Positions 17,073 through 25,628 of a DNA stretch of 64,000 bases are shown here, piece by piece. The translations under genes and the position numbers were made by a program. The DNA is from Thermogemmatispora tikiterensis. Its GTDB lineage: Bacteria > Chloroflexota > Ktedonobacteria > Ktedonobacterales > Ktedonobacteraceae. The stretch covers positions 1,342,413-1,406,412 of the forward strand of contig NZ_MCIF01000002.1 in the NCBI RefSeq assembly GCF_003268475.1, given 5' to 3'. Position 1 is the first letter of the stretch, and each line of letters starts with the position of its first letter. A model generated the notes under the pieces. That model was given only the letters and a program-made list of their open reading frames with translations. It made no database searches and had not been told where the DNA came from.

Positions 17073-18257
17073 ATGAATAGCCTGACGCTCAAAAGAGCTG
17101 CCTTTCGCTTCGTGCTGTTGATCGGTATCTTGAGCTTCTTTGCGGACTTCACCTATGAAGGAGCCCGGGGCATCCTCGGTCCCTATCTGGCCCTGCTCGG
17201 AGCTGGGGCGGCTTTGATCGGCGTCGTAACCGGGCTGGGCGAGCTACTTGGCTACGGTCTGCGCCTCGTCTCTGGTCCTCTGAGTGATCGCACTGGCCAA
17301 TACTGGCCGGTCACAATTGTGGGCTATGTCGTGCAGATGGTCTCAGTTCCCTTGCTGGCTGTAGCGGGTAGCTGGCCATTGGCCGCCTTATTGATCATCC
17401 TCGAACGAGCCGGCAAGGCGATCCGCAATCCACCGCGAGATGTCATGCTGTCGCAGGCCGCTCATGAGATGGGCTATGGCTGGGCCTTCGGTTTCCATGA
17501 GGCCCTCGATCAGTTTGGGGCCTTGCTGGGACCACTGGCTGTAGCGGCGGTACTGGCCTGGCAGGGGAACTACCGCCTGGCCTTTGCTTCGCTGGCGGTC
17601 AGTGCTGCGTTAACCTTGCTGCTTCTCTTGCTGGCGCGCCTGCTCTACCCTCGTCCTCACGAGCTGGCACCCGCCCCCCAGGTGGCTGCCCCCCAGGCAC
17701 TGCCAGCTACGTACTGGATCTATCTGGTCGGGGCCGTCCTGGTGGCCGCCGGTTTCGCCGATTTTCCTCTGATAGCCTATCATTTCGCTCGTGTCTCCAG
17801 CGTGCCCTCCACGCTGGTCCCAGTCTTCTATGCCATTGCGATGGGAAGTAGCGGCTTAGGCTCGCTCCTGTGTGGACGACTCTTCGATCGTCTGGGGATG
17901 GGCATTCTGATTCCTTTGACAGTTCTGGCAGCTTTGTTTGCACCGCTGGTTTTCCTGGGAGGCTTCTGGCTGGCACTGCTCGGAGTGGTTGTCTGGGGCC
18001 TCGGCATGGGCGTCCACGAATCGCTTATTCCCGCCGCCGTGGCCCTAATGGTACCTGGTCAGCGCCGTGCCTCCGCCTATGGCATCTTCACCGCCGGCTA
18101 CGGTATCTGCTGGTTCCTCGGCAGCGCCCTGATCGGTCTGCTCTACAGCGTGGCGCTGCCGCTCGCTATCACTTTCTGCTTGCTGTCCGAGCTGCTGGCC
18201 ATCCCTTTCTTCATCATCGCCAGTCGCCAGTTGCAGCGGGCTGCCAGGCCAGCCTGA
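17073..18257 (+). CDS. MFS transporter
   Basis: The protein has about 394 residues and twelve hydrophobic segments. VSGPLSDRTGQYWPVTIVG is the loop 2-3 A-motif. LERAGKAIRNPPRDVMLSQA and a GFHEALDQFGALLGPL stretch are typical of a group of poorly characterised prokaryotic MFS proteins. SLLCGRLFDRLGMGILIPL is the second-half A-motif copy. I choose the ATG at 17073 (MNSLTLKR), which has GAAAGG just upstream, over a GTG at 17037. It follows the antiporter by over 200 nt and may have its own promoter. The substrate is unknown. Confidence 0.75.
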   Translation: MNSLTLKRAAFRFVLLIGILSFFADFTYEGARGILGPYLALLGAGAALIGVVTGLGELLGYGLRLVSGPLSDRTGQYWPVTIVGYVVQMVSVPLLAVAGSWPLAALLIILERAGKAIRNPPRDVMLSQAAHEMGYGWAFGFHEALDQFGALLGPLAVAAVLAWQGNYRLAFASLAVSAALTLLLLLLARLLYPRPHELAPAPQVAAPQALPATYWIYLVGAVLVAAGFADFPLIAYHFARVSSVPSTLVPVFYAIAMGSSGLGSLLCGRLFDRLGMGILIPLTVLAALFAPLVFLGGFWLALLGVVVWGLGMGVHESLIPAAVALMVPGQRRASAYGIFTAGYGICWFLGSALIGLLYSVALPLAITFCLLSELLAIPFFIIASRQLQRAARPA

Positions 18258-18330
18258 GCCTTCTTCAGCGCCGCTGCTGGCTCGACTCTCCTGCGTTCAT
18301 CTACTAGCTACCAGCCAGCGAGAGACGAGG

Positions 18331-18978
18331 CTAGAGGCCGGACCGGTCGTTGTCGAGAATGGCCTCCAGGCCCTCAGCCTGCCAGCGCTTGAGGTCAAGG
18401 GGAAGGCCGGCGATGAGGAAATAGGCCCGCGCGGCGGCCCGGGCCAGGCGTTGATTGACCAGTCCTAGCAGGTCGCGGTACCCTCGTCCCAGGGGAGAGA
18501 GCGGCACGATGCCTAACCCCACTTCGTTAGAGACGACGATGAGCTGTTGATCAGATCGTAGGGCGCGTGCCGCCTGCAGAAGGCGCTCAACTTCTTCCAG
18601 GACCTGGGCCTCTCGTTCGGGACTGATCGCCGCCATCTCTGGCTCTGCTTGCTCATGGGCTTGTAACAGGTTGCTCAGCCAGAGCGTCAGGCAATCGAGC
18701 AGGAGCACATCAGCAACTCTGGCTGCTTGATGAACGGCCCGGTCCAATCGTAACGGTTCTTCAAAGGTGTACCAGTCCCCAGGACGCTCGGCCCGATGTC
18801 GTCGAATGCGCTCAGCCATCTCCCGATCACTGGCTGTCGCGGTGGCAATAAAAGCTACACGCCGCTTGCTAGCCGCGGCCAGGCGCAGGGCCAAGCGGCT
18901 TTTGCCGCTGCGTGCTCCTCCCAGGATAAATGTTAACTGGGCAACGACAGCTCCAGATCCTGTTTTTTCTCCGTCCAT
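18331..18978 (-). CDS. cobU: Adenosylcobinamide kinase/adenosylcobinamide-phosphate guanylyltransferase
   Basis: This 215-residue bifunctional enzyme of late cobalamin synthesis phosphorylates adenosylcobinamide and then transfers GMP to make AdoCbi-GDP. Signatures in order are the P-loop ILGGARSGKSRLA (about 18-30), FIATATASDREMAERIRRHR (about 43-62) with the guanylylated-His region, the Walker B-like LLLDCLTLWLSNLL, and VVSNEVGLGIVPLSPLGR followed by VNQRLA. The length is a little above the usual 180. AGGAG lies 10 nt upstream of the ATG. It is directly downstream of cobS (24 nt gap), so the two form an operon for the nucleotide-loop assembly step. No other cobalamin genes are in the window. 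Confidence 0.95.
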   Translation of the reverse strand: MDGEKTGSGAVVAQLTFILGGARSGKSRLALRLAAASKRRVAFIATATASDREMAERIRRHRAERPGDWYTFEEPLRLDRAVHQAARVADVLLLDCLTLWLSNLLQAHEQAEPEMAAISPEREAQVLEEVERLLQAARALRSDQQLIVVSNEVGLGIVPLSPLGRGYRDLLGLVNQRLARAAARAYFLIAGLPLDLKRWQAEGLEAILDNDRSGL

Positions 18979-19002
18979 GTGGAGTCAACTCCTGACCTTC
19001 AT

Positions 19003-19854
19003 CTAAAGAGAGACATGCATGAGCAGAAAGAGCAGCAAGGCGCACACCTCGCAGATCTCGCCCAAGGCCCCACAAACATCACCCGTCAGGCCGCCGAGCG
19101 AGCGTGTCACGGCTACGCCCAGGCCAACGACCAGGAGATTGCTCAGTAACCAGACAAAGAGGCCAATGAGGTGAGCGAAGAGGAGGGCTATTAACGCACT
19201 GCTGAGGCCAGCCAACAGGAGACGCCGCAGGGTCACAGCTTGATGGAAGGCTGCTCCCAGCCCATCAGGACGCGCCGCCGGGAAGAGACCACCAGCTAGT
19301 ACCATCGCCCAGCGCCCCAGGGTCGGCGCGACCAGGAGCGCAGCCAGCAGACTCCAGAAGGGGAGACTGGCCAGAATAGCGAAACGTAGCAGTAATAGCG
19401 TCACAGCACCCAGAACTCCAAAACTTCCAACACGACTATCGTGCATGATTTCCAGGCGACGCTCGCGTCCGAGGCCCCCAAAGAGGCCATCGCAGCTGTC
19501 CATGACACCATCCAGGTGCAGGCCGCCCGTGAAGGCGATCTCGACAAGGACCAGCAGAGCTGCCAGGACAAGCGCGGGAACACGTGCGGTGAACAAGGCG
19601 GCGAACACGCAAAGGATCGCCCCGAGGATGAGGCCAACGAGAGGGTAATAGACGCTCCCCACAATCGGCACAGCGCTTCCCTCTTTGCTGCTGGCTAAGA
19701 GGCGCCTCCCAGGTAACGGCAAGATGGTCAGAAACAGAACCGCAGCGACAAGCTCAGCATATTGATTACGGCAGAAACGACCCAGCCGGGTCCACGGTTT
19801 CCAAATGACCTGTAAGGCCAGGCTGGTCTGGGAATCATCAGAGTGCATACGCAT
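19003..19854 (-). CDS. cobS: Adenosylcobinamide-GDP ribazoletransferase (cobalamin synthase)
   Basis: This 283-residue integral membrane protein joins AdoCbi-GDP and alpha-ribazole to give adenosylcobalamin. The family signature is clear: FTGGLHLDGVMDSCDGLFGG (about 106-125), then IMHDSRVGSFGVLGA, which carries the Asp residues of the CDP-alcohol-transferase-like active site. Several hydrophobic helices follow, and GGLTGDVCGALGEICEV lies near the C-terminus. I choose the ATG at 19854 because AGGAGG (complement of 19861-19866) lies 6 nt upstream; the longer frame from 19896 would include that site. The mature family length supports this. First gene of the cobS-cobU pair. Confidence 0.95.
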   Translation of the reverse strand: MRMHSDDSQTSLALQVIWKPWTRLGRFCRNQYAELVAAVLFLTILPLPGRRLLASSKEGSAVPIVGSVYYPLVGLILGAILCVFAALFTARVPALVLAALLVLVEIAFTGGLHLDGVMDSCDGLFGGLGRERRLEIMHDSRVGSFGVLGAVTLLLLRFAILASLPFWSLLAALLVAPTLGRWAMVLAGGLFPAARPDGLGAAFHQAVTLRRLLLAGLSSALIALLFAHLIGLFVWLLSNLLVVGLGVAVTRSLGGLTGDVCGALGEICEVCALLLFLLMHVSL

Positions 19855-19960
19855 ACCATTCCTCCTCTTCGCTTGCAGGCAGCATCGGCTAATCACAGGC
19901 CATGTTCGGCGAGTCGAGTACGGATGAGCAGCCAGACGCTTAATGCTGGCCTGTCAACAG

Positions 19961-19991
19961 TTTACCGCTCCCTGTCTGACCTATTATAATA
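19961..19991 (+). promoter_or_regulatory. Possible divergent promoter with palindromic -10
   Basis: TATTATAATA (19982-19991) is a perfect palindrome, so it offers a -10 on both strands between cobS (minus) and the ABC operon (plus). On the plus strand TTTACC (19961-19966) lies 18 nt before TATAAT. A matching -35 on the minus strand is weak. The plus-strand leader to the first ABC gene would be about 280 nt; I see no known riboswitch in it and no cobalamin box. Confidence 0.4.
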
Positions 19992-20277
19992 GAAATTGTT
20001 CAATCTATTTGACCAGCGCAACGATGCATTGCAGAGATGGACAGGCAGTGAAGCGAAGCAAAGGAGACAGCGCCCACGCCAGGCGTCGCCGTTGCGAGCA
20101 GCCCTGGCAGGGAGGTCAGGCAACGACTGCTGGCCGTGCTGTGCGACAGCGTGATCCCTGCTCCATCTCGTGCTCTCCGCGCCCTGCCTCGGGCCAGGCG
20201 CAGCGCCAGTCATCTCGTTACGCCGGTGTTAACAGCTACAGCGCCACCCGGAGAACCCAACGATGGGGGGAGAAGCC

Positions 20278-21612
20278 ATGATTCACCTTTTCAGCTACCT
20301 CCACCTCCCGCGGCGCCATCTTGCGCACACGGGACACGACTCGTCTTTCCAGTCCCGGAGCAGCGCAGCGCGCTTGTCGCTGCCGATAATTCTCCTCTCG
20401 CTACTCCTCGTCCTCTTCTGCTCGACAGGGCTGCTGGCCTGCGGTGGAGCAGCGAGCAGTAGCAATACGCTCCTCTTCGGCGCCCCGATTTCGCTCACGG
20501 GGTCCACCGCGACCGAAGGTCATCTTACCCTGGAAGGCTACCAGCTTTGGGTCAAAGAGGTCAATGCCCACGGCGGCATTAAAGTGGGGAACACCACCTA
20601 CCAGGTCGCGCTCAAGTACTATGATGATGGCAGCAGTCCTACCAGGAGTGCTCAGCTCACTCAGCAATTGATCACTGCCGATAAAGTCAATTTCCTCCTC
20701 GGCCCCTATGGCACATCAGCCACCCTGCAGGACGAAGCCATCGCTGAACGCTACAAGATCCCAATGGTTGAGGCCAACGGCGCAGCCAAAGCGATTTTCT
20801 CTCGTGGTTTCCACTACATCTTTGGCGTACTCAGCCCGGCCTCGGAGTACGCCAAAGTCATGCTGGAAGCAGCCCTGAGCCTGCCCACCCCTCCGAAGAC
20901 CGTGGCCATCATTTCAGCCAACGACTCCTTCTCTGAGGAGGTGGCTACTGCCGCCCGCGACTTCGCCAGCAGTCACGGCATGGAGGTCGTTTACTACCAG
21001 ACTTACCCATCGGGGGCTACTGATCTGACAGGAGTACTGACAGCCTTGAAAACTTCGGCCCACGGAAGCGTCCCCGATATGCTGCTTGGCTCGGGGCACG
21101 AAAGCGAAGCCGTGACGACCATGAAAGAGTGCAAGCAGCTCAATATCAATGCCAAGCTCTATGCCTTTACCGTCGGACCTGCTACCCCTGACTTTATCAC
21201 TTCGCTCGGCCCCGATGCCAACTACGTCTTGGGATCTTCACAGTGGACTCCCCAAGAGCGCTATCAGGGCATCGATTTCTTCGGTACTCCAGCCAACTAC
21301 GAGCGGATTTACAAGCAGACCTTTGGTCACGAGCCATCCTATCAGTCTGCCGAGTCCACTGCTGCTGGCCTGGCCTTCCAGTATGCGATCCAGAACGCCG
21401 GTTCGATCGACCCTCAGAAGGTGCGCGACGCCCTGGCTCGTCTCAATATTACGACCTTCTATGGCGTCATTCGCTTCGATGCTACCGGAGCCAATACGTT
21501 TAAGCCGATGGCGACCATCCAGATCCAGAATGGCCAGGTGGTGACCGTCTATCCCAAGGAGGTCGCTAACGCACAGCTGCTTTATCCCACTCCTCCTCTA
21601 TCCCAGCGCTAG
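20278..21612 (+). CDS. Branched-chain amino acid type ABC transporter, substrate-binding lipoprotein
   Basis: The protein has about 444 residues and begins with a basic region, then a hydrophobic segment ending in a lipobox STGLLAC (Cys about 55), so it is a lipid-anchored extracellular binding protein. The mature part is a type I periplasmic-binding fold: LLFGAPISLTGSTATEGHL, GIKVGNTTYQVALKYYDDGS, then NFLLGPYGTSATLQDEAIAE and VPMVEANGAA-like segments as in LivJ/AmiC-like proteins. GGGGGGAG lies directly upstream of the ATG at 20278; the ATG at 20263 is part of that site. First gene of a livJHMGF-type operon. The ligand may be an amino acid, amide or urea derivative and is not determined by sequence. 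Confidence 0.88.
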   Translation: MIHLFSYLHLPRRHLAHTGHDSSFQSRSSAARLSLPIILLSLLLVLFCSTGLLACGGAASSSNTLLFGAPISLTGSTATEGHLTLEGYQLWVKEVNAHGGIKVGNTTYQVALKYYDDGSSPTRSAQLTQQLITADKVNFLLGPYGTSATLQDEAIAERYKIPMVEANGAAKAIFSRGFHYIFGVLSPASEYAKVMLEAALSLPTPPKTVAIISANDSFSEEVATAARDFASSHGMEVVYYQTYPSGATDLTGVLTALKTSAHGSVPDMLLGSGHESEAVTTMKECKQLNINAKLYAFTVGPATPDFITSLGPDANYVLGSSQWTPQERYQGIDFFGTPANYERIYKQTFGHEPSYQSAESTAAGLAFQYAIQNAGSIDPQKVRDALARLNITTFYGVIRFDATGANTFKPMATIQIQNGQVVTVYPKEVANAQLLYPTPPLSQR

Positions 21613-21647
21613 CATTGTTCACCGGCTCACTTGAGCAAGACGAAGGC

Positions 21648-21728
21648 CACTGACCCGCCATGACAGGTCAGTGAGGGCCGGAGTGATGCTGGTTTTAGCT
21701 GTCAGAAGCCTGCCTGTGCGCAGGCTTC
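21648..21728 (+). promoter_or_regulatory. Two hairpins between binding-protein and permease genes
   Basis: The first hairpin pairs CACTGACC (21648-21655) with GGTCAGTG (21666-21673). The second pairs GAAGCCTGC (21705-21713) with GCAGGCTTC (21720-21728). Both stems are perfect. The second is followed by CCCTTTC only, so these are more likely RNA-stabilising or partial attenuator structures that raise binding-protein levels above permease levels than full terminators. Confidence 0.6.
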
Positions 21729-21751
21729 CCTTTCACAGAGAGGTATCCGCG

Positions 21752-22624
21752 ATGCTGATTGCGCAGGTGATTGTGAACTGGCTGCTGTTGGGCAGTCTCT
21801 ACGCCGCGGTAGCCTTGGGCTTTTCGCTGGTGTGGGGGATCATGAATATTGTCAATCTTGCCCACGGCGCATTCATTCTGGTCGGAGCCTATACTGCTTA
21901 CTGGGCCTTTACCCAGCTGCACATCGATCCTTTCCTCGGCCTCCCCTTAACTATGCTGCTGCTCTTCTGCCTGGGCTGGGTCGTGCAATATGTGGCCATT
22001 AATCGCGTTATTCGCGCACCTTTTCTGGTGACATTCCTGCTCACTTTCGGTCTTGATTTGCTCATTGCCGATGTGGTACAGCTCCTGTTCACCAGCGATC
22101 GGCGCTCGATCAATACGGCTTACAGCGGCTTCGGCCTGACGCTAGGAACCCTGCATATTCCCTTTGACCGTCTGCTCGCCGCTCTGATTGCTGTGCTGCT
22201 GACGGCTGCCCTGAGCCTCTTTCTGCAACGTACTCGCACCGGGAACGCTATCCTGGCCACCGGTATGGACCGCGACGCAGCACGCCTGATGGGCATTCGC
22301 ATTGATCGCATCTACGCGCTCACCTTCGGCCTTGGGGCGGCCCTGGCCGGCGCAGCAGGGGCTATGCTGGTTGAACTGTACCCTTTTGATCCTTCGCAAG
22401 GCGGAGTTTTCACGCTGCGAGCCTTCGTCATCGTCGTGCTCGGCGGGTTGGGAACCCCGTGGGGGGCCCTGGCTGGTGGGCTGGTCTTTGGTCTGGCCGA
22501 AACGGTTGTTCCTTTGCTGCCTGGCATCGGCCCCGGCTATGACGACGCCATTGCCTTCGCCCTGATGGTCCTGGTGTTGATCTTCCGTCCGCGCGGTATT
22601 TTGGGCAAGGCATTCTACGCTTGA
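21752..22624 (+). CDS. Branched-chain amino acid ABC transporter permease, LivH type
   Basis: The 290-residue membrane protein has about eight hydrophobic segments. NWLLLGSLYAAVALGFSLVW and GIMNIVNLAHGAFILVGAYT at the N-terminus and VVLGGLGTPWGALAGGLVFG near the C-terminus are hallmark LivH sequences, the latter next to the EAA-type ATPase contact. RDAARLMGIRIDRIYALTF is also typical. I start at the ATG at 21752 (MLIAQVIVNW) with GAGAGG upstream, not at 21671. The stop is immediately followed by the LivM region. Confidence 0.9.
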   Translation: MLIAQVIVNWLLLGSLYAAVALGFSLVWGIMNIVNLAHGAFILVGAYTAYWAFTQLHIDPFLGLPLTMLLLFCLGWVVQYVAINRVIRAPFLVTFLLTFGLDLLIADVVQLLFTSDRRSINTAYSGFGLTLGTLHIPFDRLLAALIAVLLTAALSLFLQRTRTGNAILATGMDRDAARLMGIRIDRIYALTFGLGAALAGAAGAMLVELYPFDPSQGGVFTLRAFVIVVLGGLGTPWGALAGGLVFGLAETVVPLLPGIGPGYDDAIAFALMVLVLIFRPRGILGKAFYA

Positions 22625-22666
22625 ATGACAATGATGGTCGGCCAAAGACCAGAAGGAGAAGGCTCC

Positions 22667-23746
22667 ATGTTTGGATCCTGGCATAAGCCCTCTACCTCAT
22701 CCACGGCTACCGCCGAGCCGGGTGCAGAGCAGCGGCCAGCTCAGCCAAAATCAGGCACTCGCTGGCCCTGGTCGCTGTTGACAGGGCTGATCATCCTGGC
22801 ACTGGCGGCCCTGATTCCGCTCAGCGGCGATGCTGCTACGCTCCACACCTGGACCTTGATTTTGATGTTCGCCGCCCTCGCTCAAAGCTGGAATTTTCTC
22901 GGCGGCTTCACTGGCTACGCCTCTTTCGGGAACGTTTTCTTCTTCGGCGTTGGCGCCTATAGCACTGGTCTGCTGATACTGGCTGGCCGCCCGTTCTGGC
23001 TCGGAGTGCTGGCCGGAGCCGTGGCCGCCGGATTATTGGCTTTTTTACTTGGTTTACCTGTTCTGCGCCTACGTGGACACTATTTCGCTATCGCCACGCT
23101 AGGGATCGCCGAAGCCACGCGTGAGCTGGTTGCCATCCGCAACCTTGGGGGCAGCGGTGGCGAGGTTGAGCTGCCTCTACCAGCACTCTCCGACACCGCC
23201 TTTTACTTTCTTTTCTGGCTGCTAGCCCTGGCGTGCTTCCTACTGACGGCCTATCTGGCGCGCAGCAAACCTGGCTACGCTCTGATCGCCATTCGCGAGA
23301 GCGAAGAGACCGCCGAGGCTATGGGAATTCCGACTTACTGGTATAAGATCGGGGCTTTTGTCCTCAGCGCTGTGCCCACGGCGCTCGCCGGCGGCCTCTA
23401 TGCCTACTGGTCAACCGGCTTCGACCCCCCGACAGTCTTCGATGTTGGCATTTCGGTAGAGATGGTTCTCCTGACCGTGCTTGGTGGGGCAGGAACCCTG
23501 CTCGGACCGCTCGTCAGCGCCATTCTCTTCGAGCTACTCTCGTTCCAGTTTCAGATCAGTGGCTCGACGTTCCACAATTCGTTGCTAGGTCTGACGATCG
23601 CGATTGTCACCATCTTCATTCCCCAGGGACTGGTGGGCCTCGTACAGGAGTTTTTCCGCCCCCTGGCCCCTGGGATGAGCCGCCGGCAGTTGCTGGTGGA
23701 AGGAGTGCGACGTGTCCGACGTGTTATCGCCGCCAACGGCGTCTGA
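22667..23746 (+). CDS. Branched-chain amino acid ABC transporter permease, LivM type
   Basis: The protein has about 359 residues. After a polar N-terminal tail the membrane domain shows AQSWNFLGGFTGYASFGNVFF, LRGHYFAIATLGIAEATREL and LIAIRESEETAEAMGI, followed by VLGGAGTLLGPLVSAILFE; these are standard LivM landmarks. The ATG at 22667 has AAGGAG 8 nt upstream. An ATG at 22625, touching the LivH stop, is possible. The 3' end overlaps the LivG start by 35 nt. Confidence 0.9.
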   Translation: MFGSWHKPSTSSTATAEPGAEQRPAQPKSGTRWPWSLLTGLIILALAALIPLSGDAATLHTWTLILMFAALAQSWNFLGGFTGYASFGNVFFFGVGAYSTGLLILAGRPFWLGVLAGAVAAGLLAFLLGLPVLRLRGHYFAIATLGIAEATRELVAIRNLGGSGGEVELPLPALSDTAFYFLFWLLALACFLLTAYLARSKPGYALIAIRESEETAEAMGIPTYWYKIGAFVLSAVPTALAGGLYAYWSTGFDPPTVFDVGISVEMVLLTVLGGAGTLLGPLVSAILFELLSFQFQISGSTFHNSLLGLTIAIVTIFIPQGLVGLVQEFFRPLAPGMSRRQLLVEGVRRVRRVIAANGV

Positions 23747-24572
23747 GCCAGTTGAGGCAGGAAGCCAGCAGGGGCCTCAGCCATTGCTAGAGCTGCGGGG
23801 GGTGAGCAAGTTCTTCGATGGGCTACCCGCCGTCAAGCAGCTCGACTTTGCCGTCCGACACGGCGAGATTGTCGGCATTATTGGCCCCAATGGAGCCGGC
23901 AAGACCACGATGATCGGGCTAATCAGCGGCTCGCTGCCCTTGAGCAGCGGACAGATTCGCTACCGCGGTCTGGATATCAGTCGTTTGCCCCCTCACCGAC
24001 GGGCCTACTTGGGTATTGCCCGCACTTTTCAGGTGACTCAGCCGTTCAAGGGGCTGAGTGTGCGCGAAAACGTCATGATCGGCGCCCTCTTCGGACGCCG
24101 TGGCCTGAAACAGGCCGCCGCGCGCGAGGCTGCTGATGCTGTGCTGGAGCGCGTCGGTCTGGCAGCCAAGGCTCACTTCCGGGCGGATCAGCTCACGGTT
24201 GCCGATCGCAAGCGGCTGGAGCTGGCGCGTGCTCTAGCGCTGGAGCCAGAGCTGCTGCTGCTCGACGAGGTGATGGCCGGCCTGACGCCCACAGAGATGG
24301 AACAAGCGATCGCTCTGATTCGGGCTATCCACGCCAGCGGGGTGACCGTGCTTGTCATCGAGCATGTGATGCAGGCGATCATGGGCCTATCGCAGCGCAT
24401 CATGGTCCTGCACCAGGGTACTAAGATCGCTGAGGGACCGCCCGAACAGGTGTTAGCAGATCAGCGTGTCATCGAAGCGTACCTGGGTGAGCGCTACGCC
24501 CGCGAGCAACAGAGCCGCCTGGGCGCGGCGCGTCCGGTTCCCCAAAAGGAGGGGAAGGAGGAGCAGGGATGA
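23712..24572 (+). CDS. Branched-chain amino acid ABC transporter ATPase, LivG type
   Basis: The 286-residue ATPase has Walker A GPNGAGKTTMIG (about 57-68), LivG-typical IARTFQVTQPFKGLSVRENVM (Q-loop, about 102-122) and Walker B ALEPELLLLDEVMAGL followed by the H-loop IEHVM. The signature motif is altered: LTVADRKRLELARAL, where LSxGxQ is normal and LivG usually has LSYGxQR. The change (TVADRKR) is notable but the rest of the domain is intact. The GTG start at 23712 follows AAGGAG by 6 nt and overlaps livM. The stop overlaps livF in ATGA. Confidence 0.88.
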   Translation: MSDVLSPPTASEPVEAGSQQGPQPLLELRGVSKFFDGLPAVKQLDFAVRHGEIVGIIGPNGAGKTTMIGLISGSLPLSSGQIRYRGLDISRLPPHRRAYLGIARTFQVTQPFKGLSVRENVMIGALFGRRGLKQAAAREAADAVLERVGLAAKAHFRADQLTVADRKRLELARALALEPELLLLDEVMAGLTPTEMEQAIALIRAIHASGVTVLVIEHVMQAIMGLSQRIMVLHQGTKIAEGPPEQVLADQRVIEAYLGERYAREQQSRLGAARPVPQKEGKEEQG

Positions 24573-25393
24573 ATCCGACTGAGCCACGGTCGGGACCAGG
24601 TGCTCTGAGCGAGCAGAGGGGTTTTGTTTCCACACAGCCCGCAACAGTATCCAATTCCAGCCAGGAGCGCCAGCAAGCGCTGCTGCAGGTAGATCATCTA
24701 GAGAGTGGCTACGATGAAACGCGCGTACTATGGGATGTCTCGCTGGAAGTACGCCGCGGCGAACTGGTAGCCCTGATCGGCGCTAATGGGGCCGGAAAGT
24801 CAACCTTGCTGGCCACTCTCTCGGGCCTCTTACCAGCCTGGACGGGCTATATTCGCTTTGCCGGACATGATATTACCCACCGGCGAGCTGAGGAGATTGT
24901 CCGCCTGGGCCTGAGCCATGTTCCCCAGGGCCGACGCCTCTTCAGCGCGCTGACTGTGGAAGAGAACCTCTTGCTCGGGGCCTATACCAGGCGCGCCGGC
25001 TCACAGCAGGCCATCAAACAGGAGCTGGAAGAGGTCTATGCGCTTCTGCCAAAGCTGCGCGAGCGCCGCCGCCAATTGGCCGGCTCGCTCTCGGGCGGCG
25101 AGCAACAGATGTGCGCTATTGGCCGCGGCTTGATGAGCCATCCCGAGCTGTTGCTGATCGATGAGCTTTCACTGGGCCTGGCGCCCCAAGTCGTGGACGA
25201 TCTGCTCAATGCTCTCGACGTGATCCATCGCGAGAAGGGCCTGAGCCTTCTCCTGGTTGAACAGGACGTGCAAATCGCTCTGGAGCGTGCCGATCGCGCT
25301 TATGTTCTTGAAAATGGTCATATTGTCCTTGAAGGAACTGGCCATGAGCTGCTGCAAAATGAGCGCGTGCGCACCGCCTATTTGGGCGCTTGA
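24569..25393 (+). CDS. Branched-chain amino acid ABC transporter ATPase, LivF type
   Basis: The 274-residue ATPase has a polar N-terminal extension of about 40 residues. It is followed by Walker A GANGAGKSTLLATLSG (about 72-87), the LivF-specific GLSHVPQGRRLFSALTVEEN (about 113-132), signature LSGGEQQMCAIGRGL, Walker B PELLLIDELSLGLAP and H-loop VEQDV. The ATG overlaps the LivG stop by 4 nt. With LivG it forms the heterodimeric motor of the transporter. It is the last gene of the operon. Confidence 0.92.
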   Translation: MNPTEPRSGPGALSEQRGFVSTQPATVSNSSQERQQALLQVDHLESGYDETRVLWDVSLEVRRGELVALIGANGAGKSTLLATLSGLLPAWTGYIRFAGHDITHRRAEEIVRLGLSHVPQGRRLFSALTVEENLLLGAYTRRAGSQQAIKQELEEVYALLPKLRERRRQLAGSLSGGEQQMCAIGRGLMSHPELLLIDELSLGLAPQVVDDLLNALDVIHREKGLSLLLVEQDVQIALERADRAYVLENGHIVLEGTGHELLQNERVRTAYLGA

Positions 25394-25481
25394 GCACCAG
25401 AACAGCTCGCCTCTGCCGTTCACTCGGCCTGTACCCAGCGCGCTCGCTTCCGGGCGGTGACGTTGATACATCGCTGCCCCC

Positions 25482-25510
25482 TTGACATGAAAACGGTTTC
25501 ATATTATGCT
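25482..25510 (+). promoter_or_regulatory. Promoter of the LacI-type regulator
   Basis: TTGACA (25482-25487) and TATGCT (25505-25510) are separated by 17 bases. The spacer is filled by a LacI-type operator, so binding should block RNA polymerase. Confidence 0.8.
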
Positions 25511-25540
25511 TACGTAGAAAGCGATGAAACCGCTTTCATC
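25487..25540 (+). promoter_or_regulatory. Two LacI-family operators
   Basis: ATGAAAACGGTTTCAT (25487-25502) and GATGAAACCGCTTTCATC (25523-25540) are near-perfect palindromes with the central CG expected for LacI-family sites. Their centres are 37 bp apart. The first overlaps the core promoter and the second lies just past the expected transcription start, a layout for autorepression. Confidence 0.8.
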
Positions 25541-25628
25541 CCGAAGGCCATGAGAGGGTGACGAGGGAGGTCGTTGCAGAGAGGGAAGAGGGTGAGCATT
25601 GGAACGCAGCAGGGAGGGAGCAGGCAGC

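Noticed and set aside
19897..20277. Possible cobalamin riboswitch near cobS or in the ABC leader
   Set aside because: I looked for the conserved B12-box-like segments on both strands and did not find them. The cobS leader is also too short for a full cobalamin aptamer.
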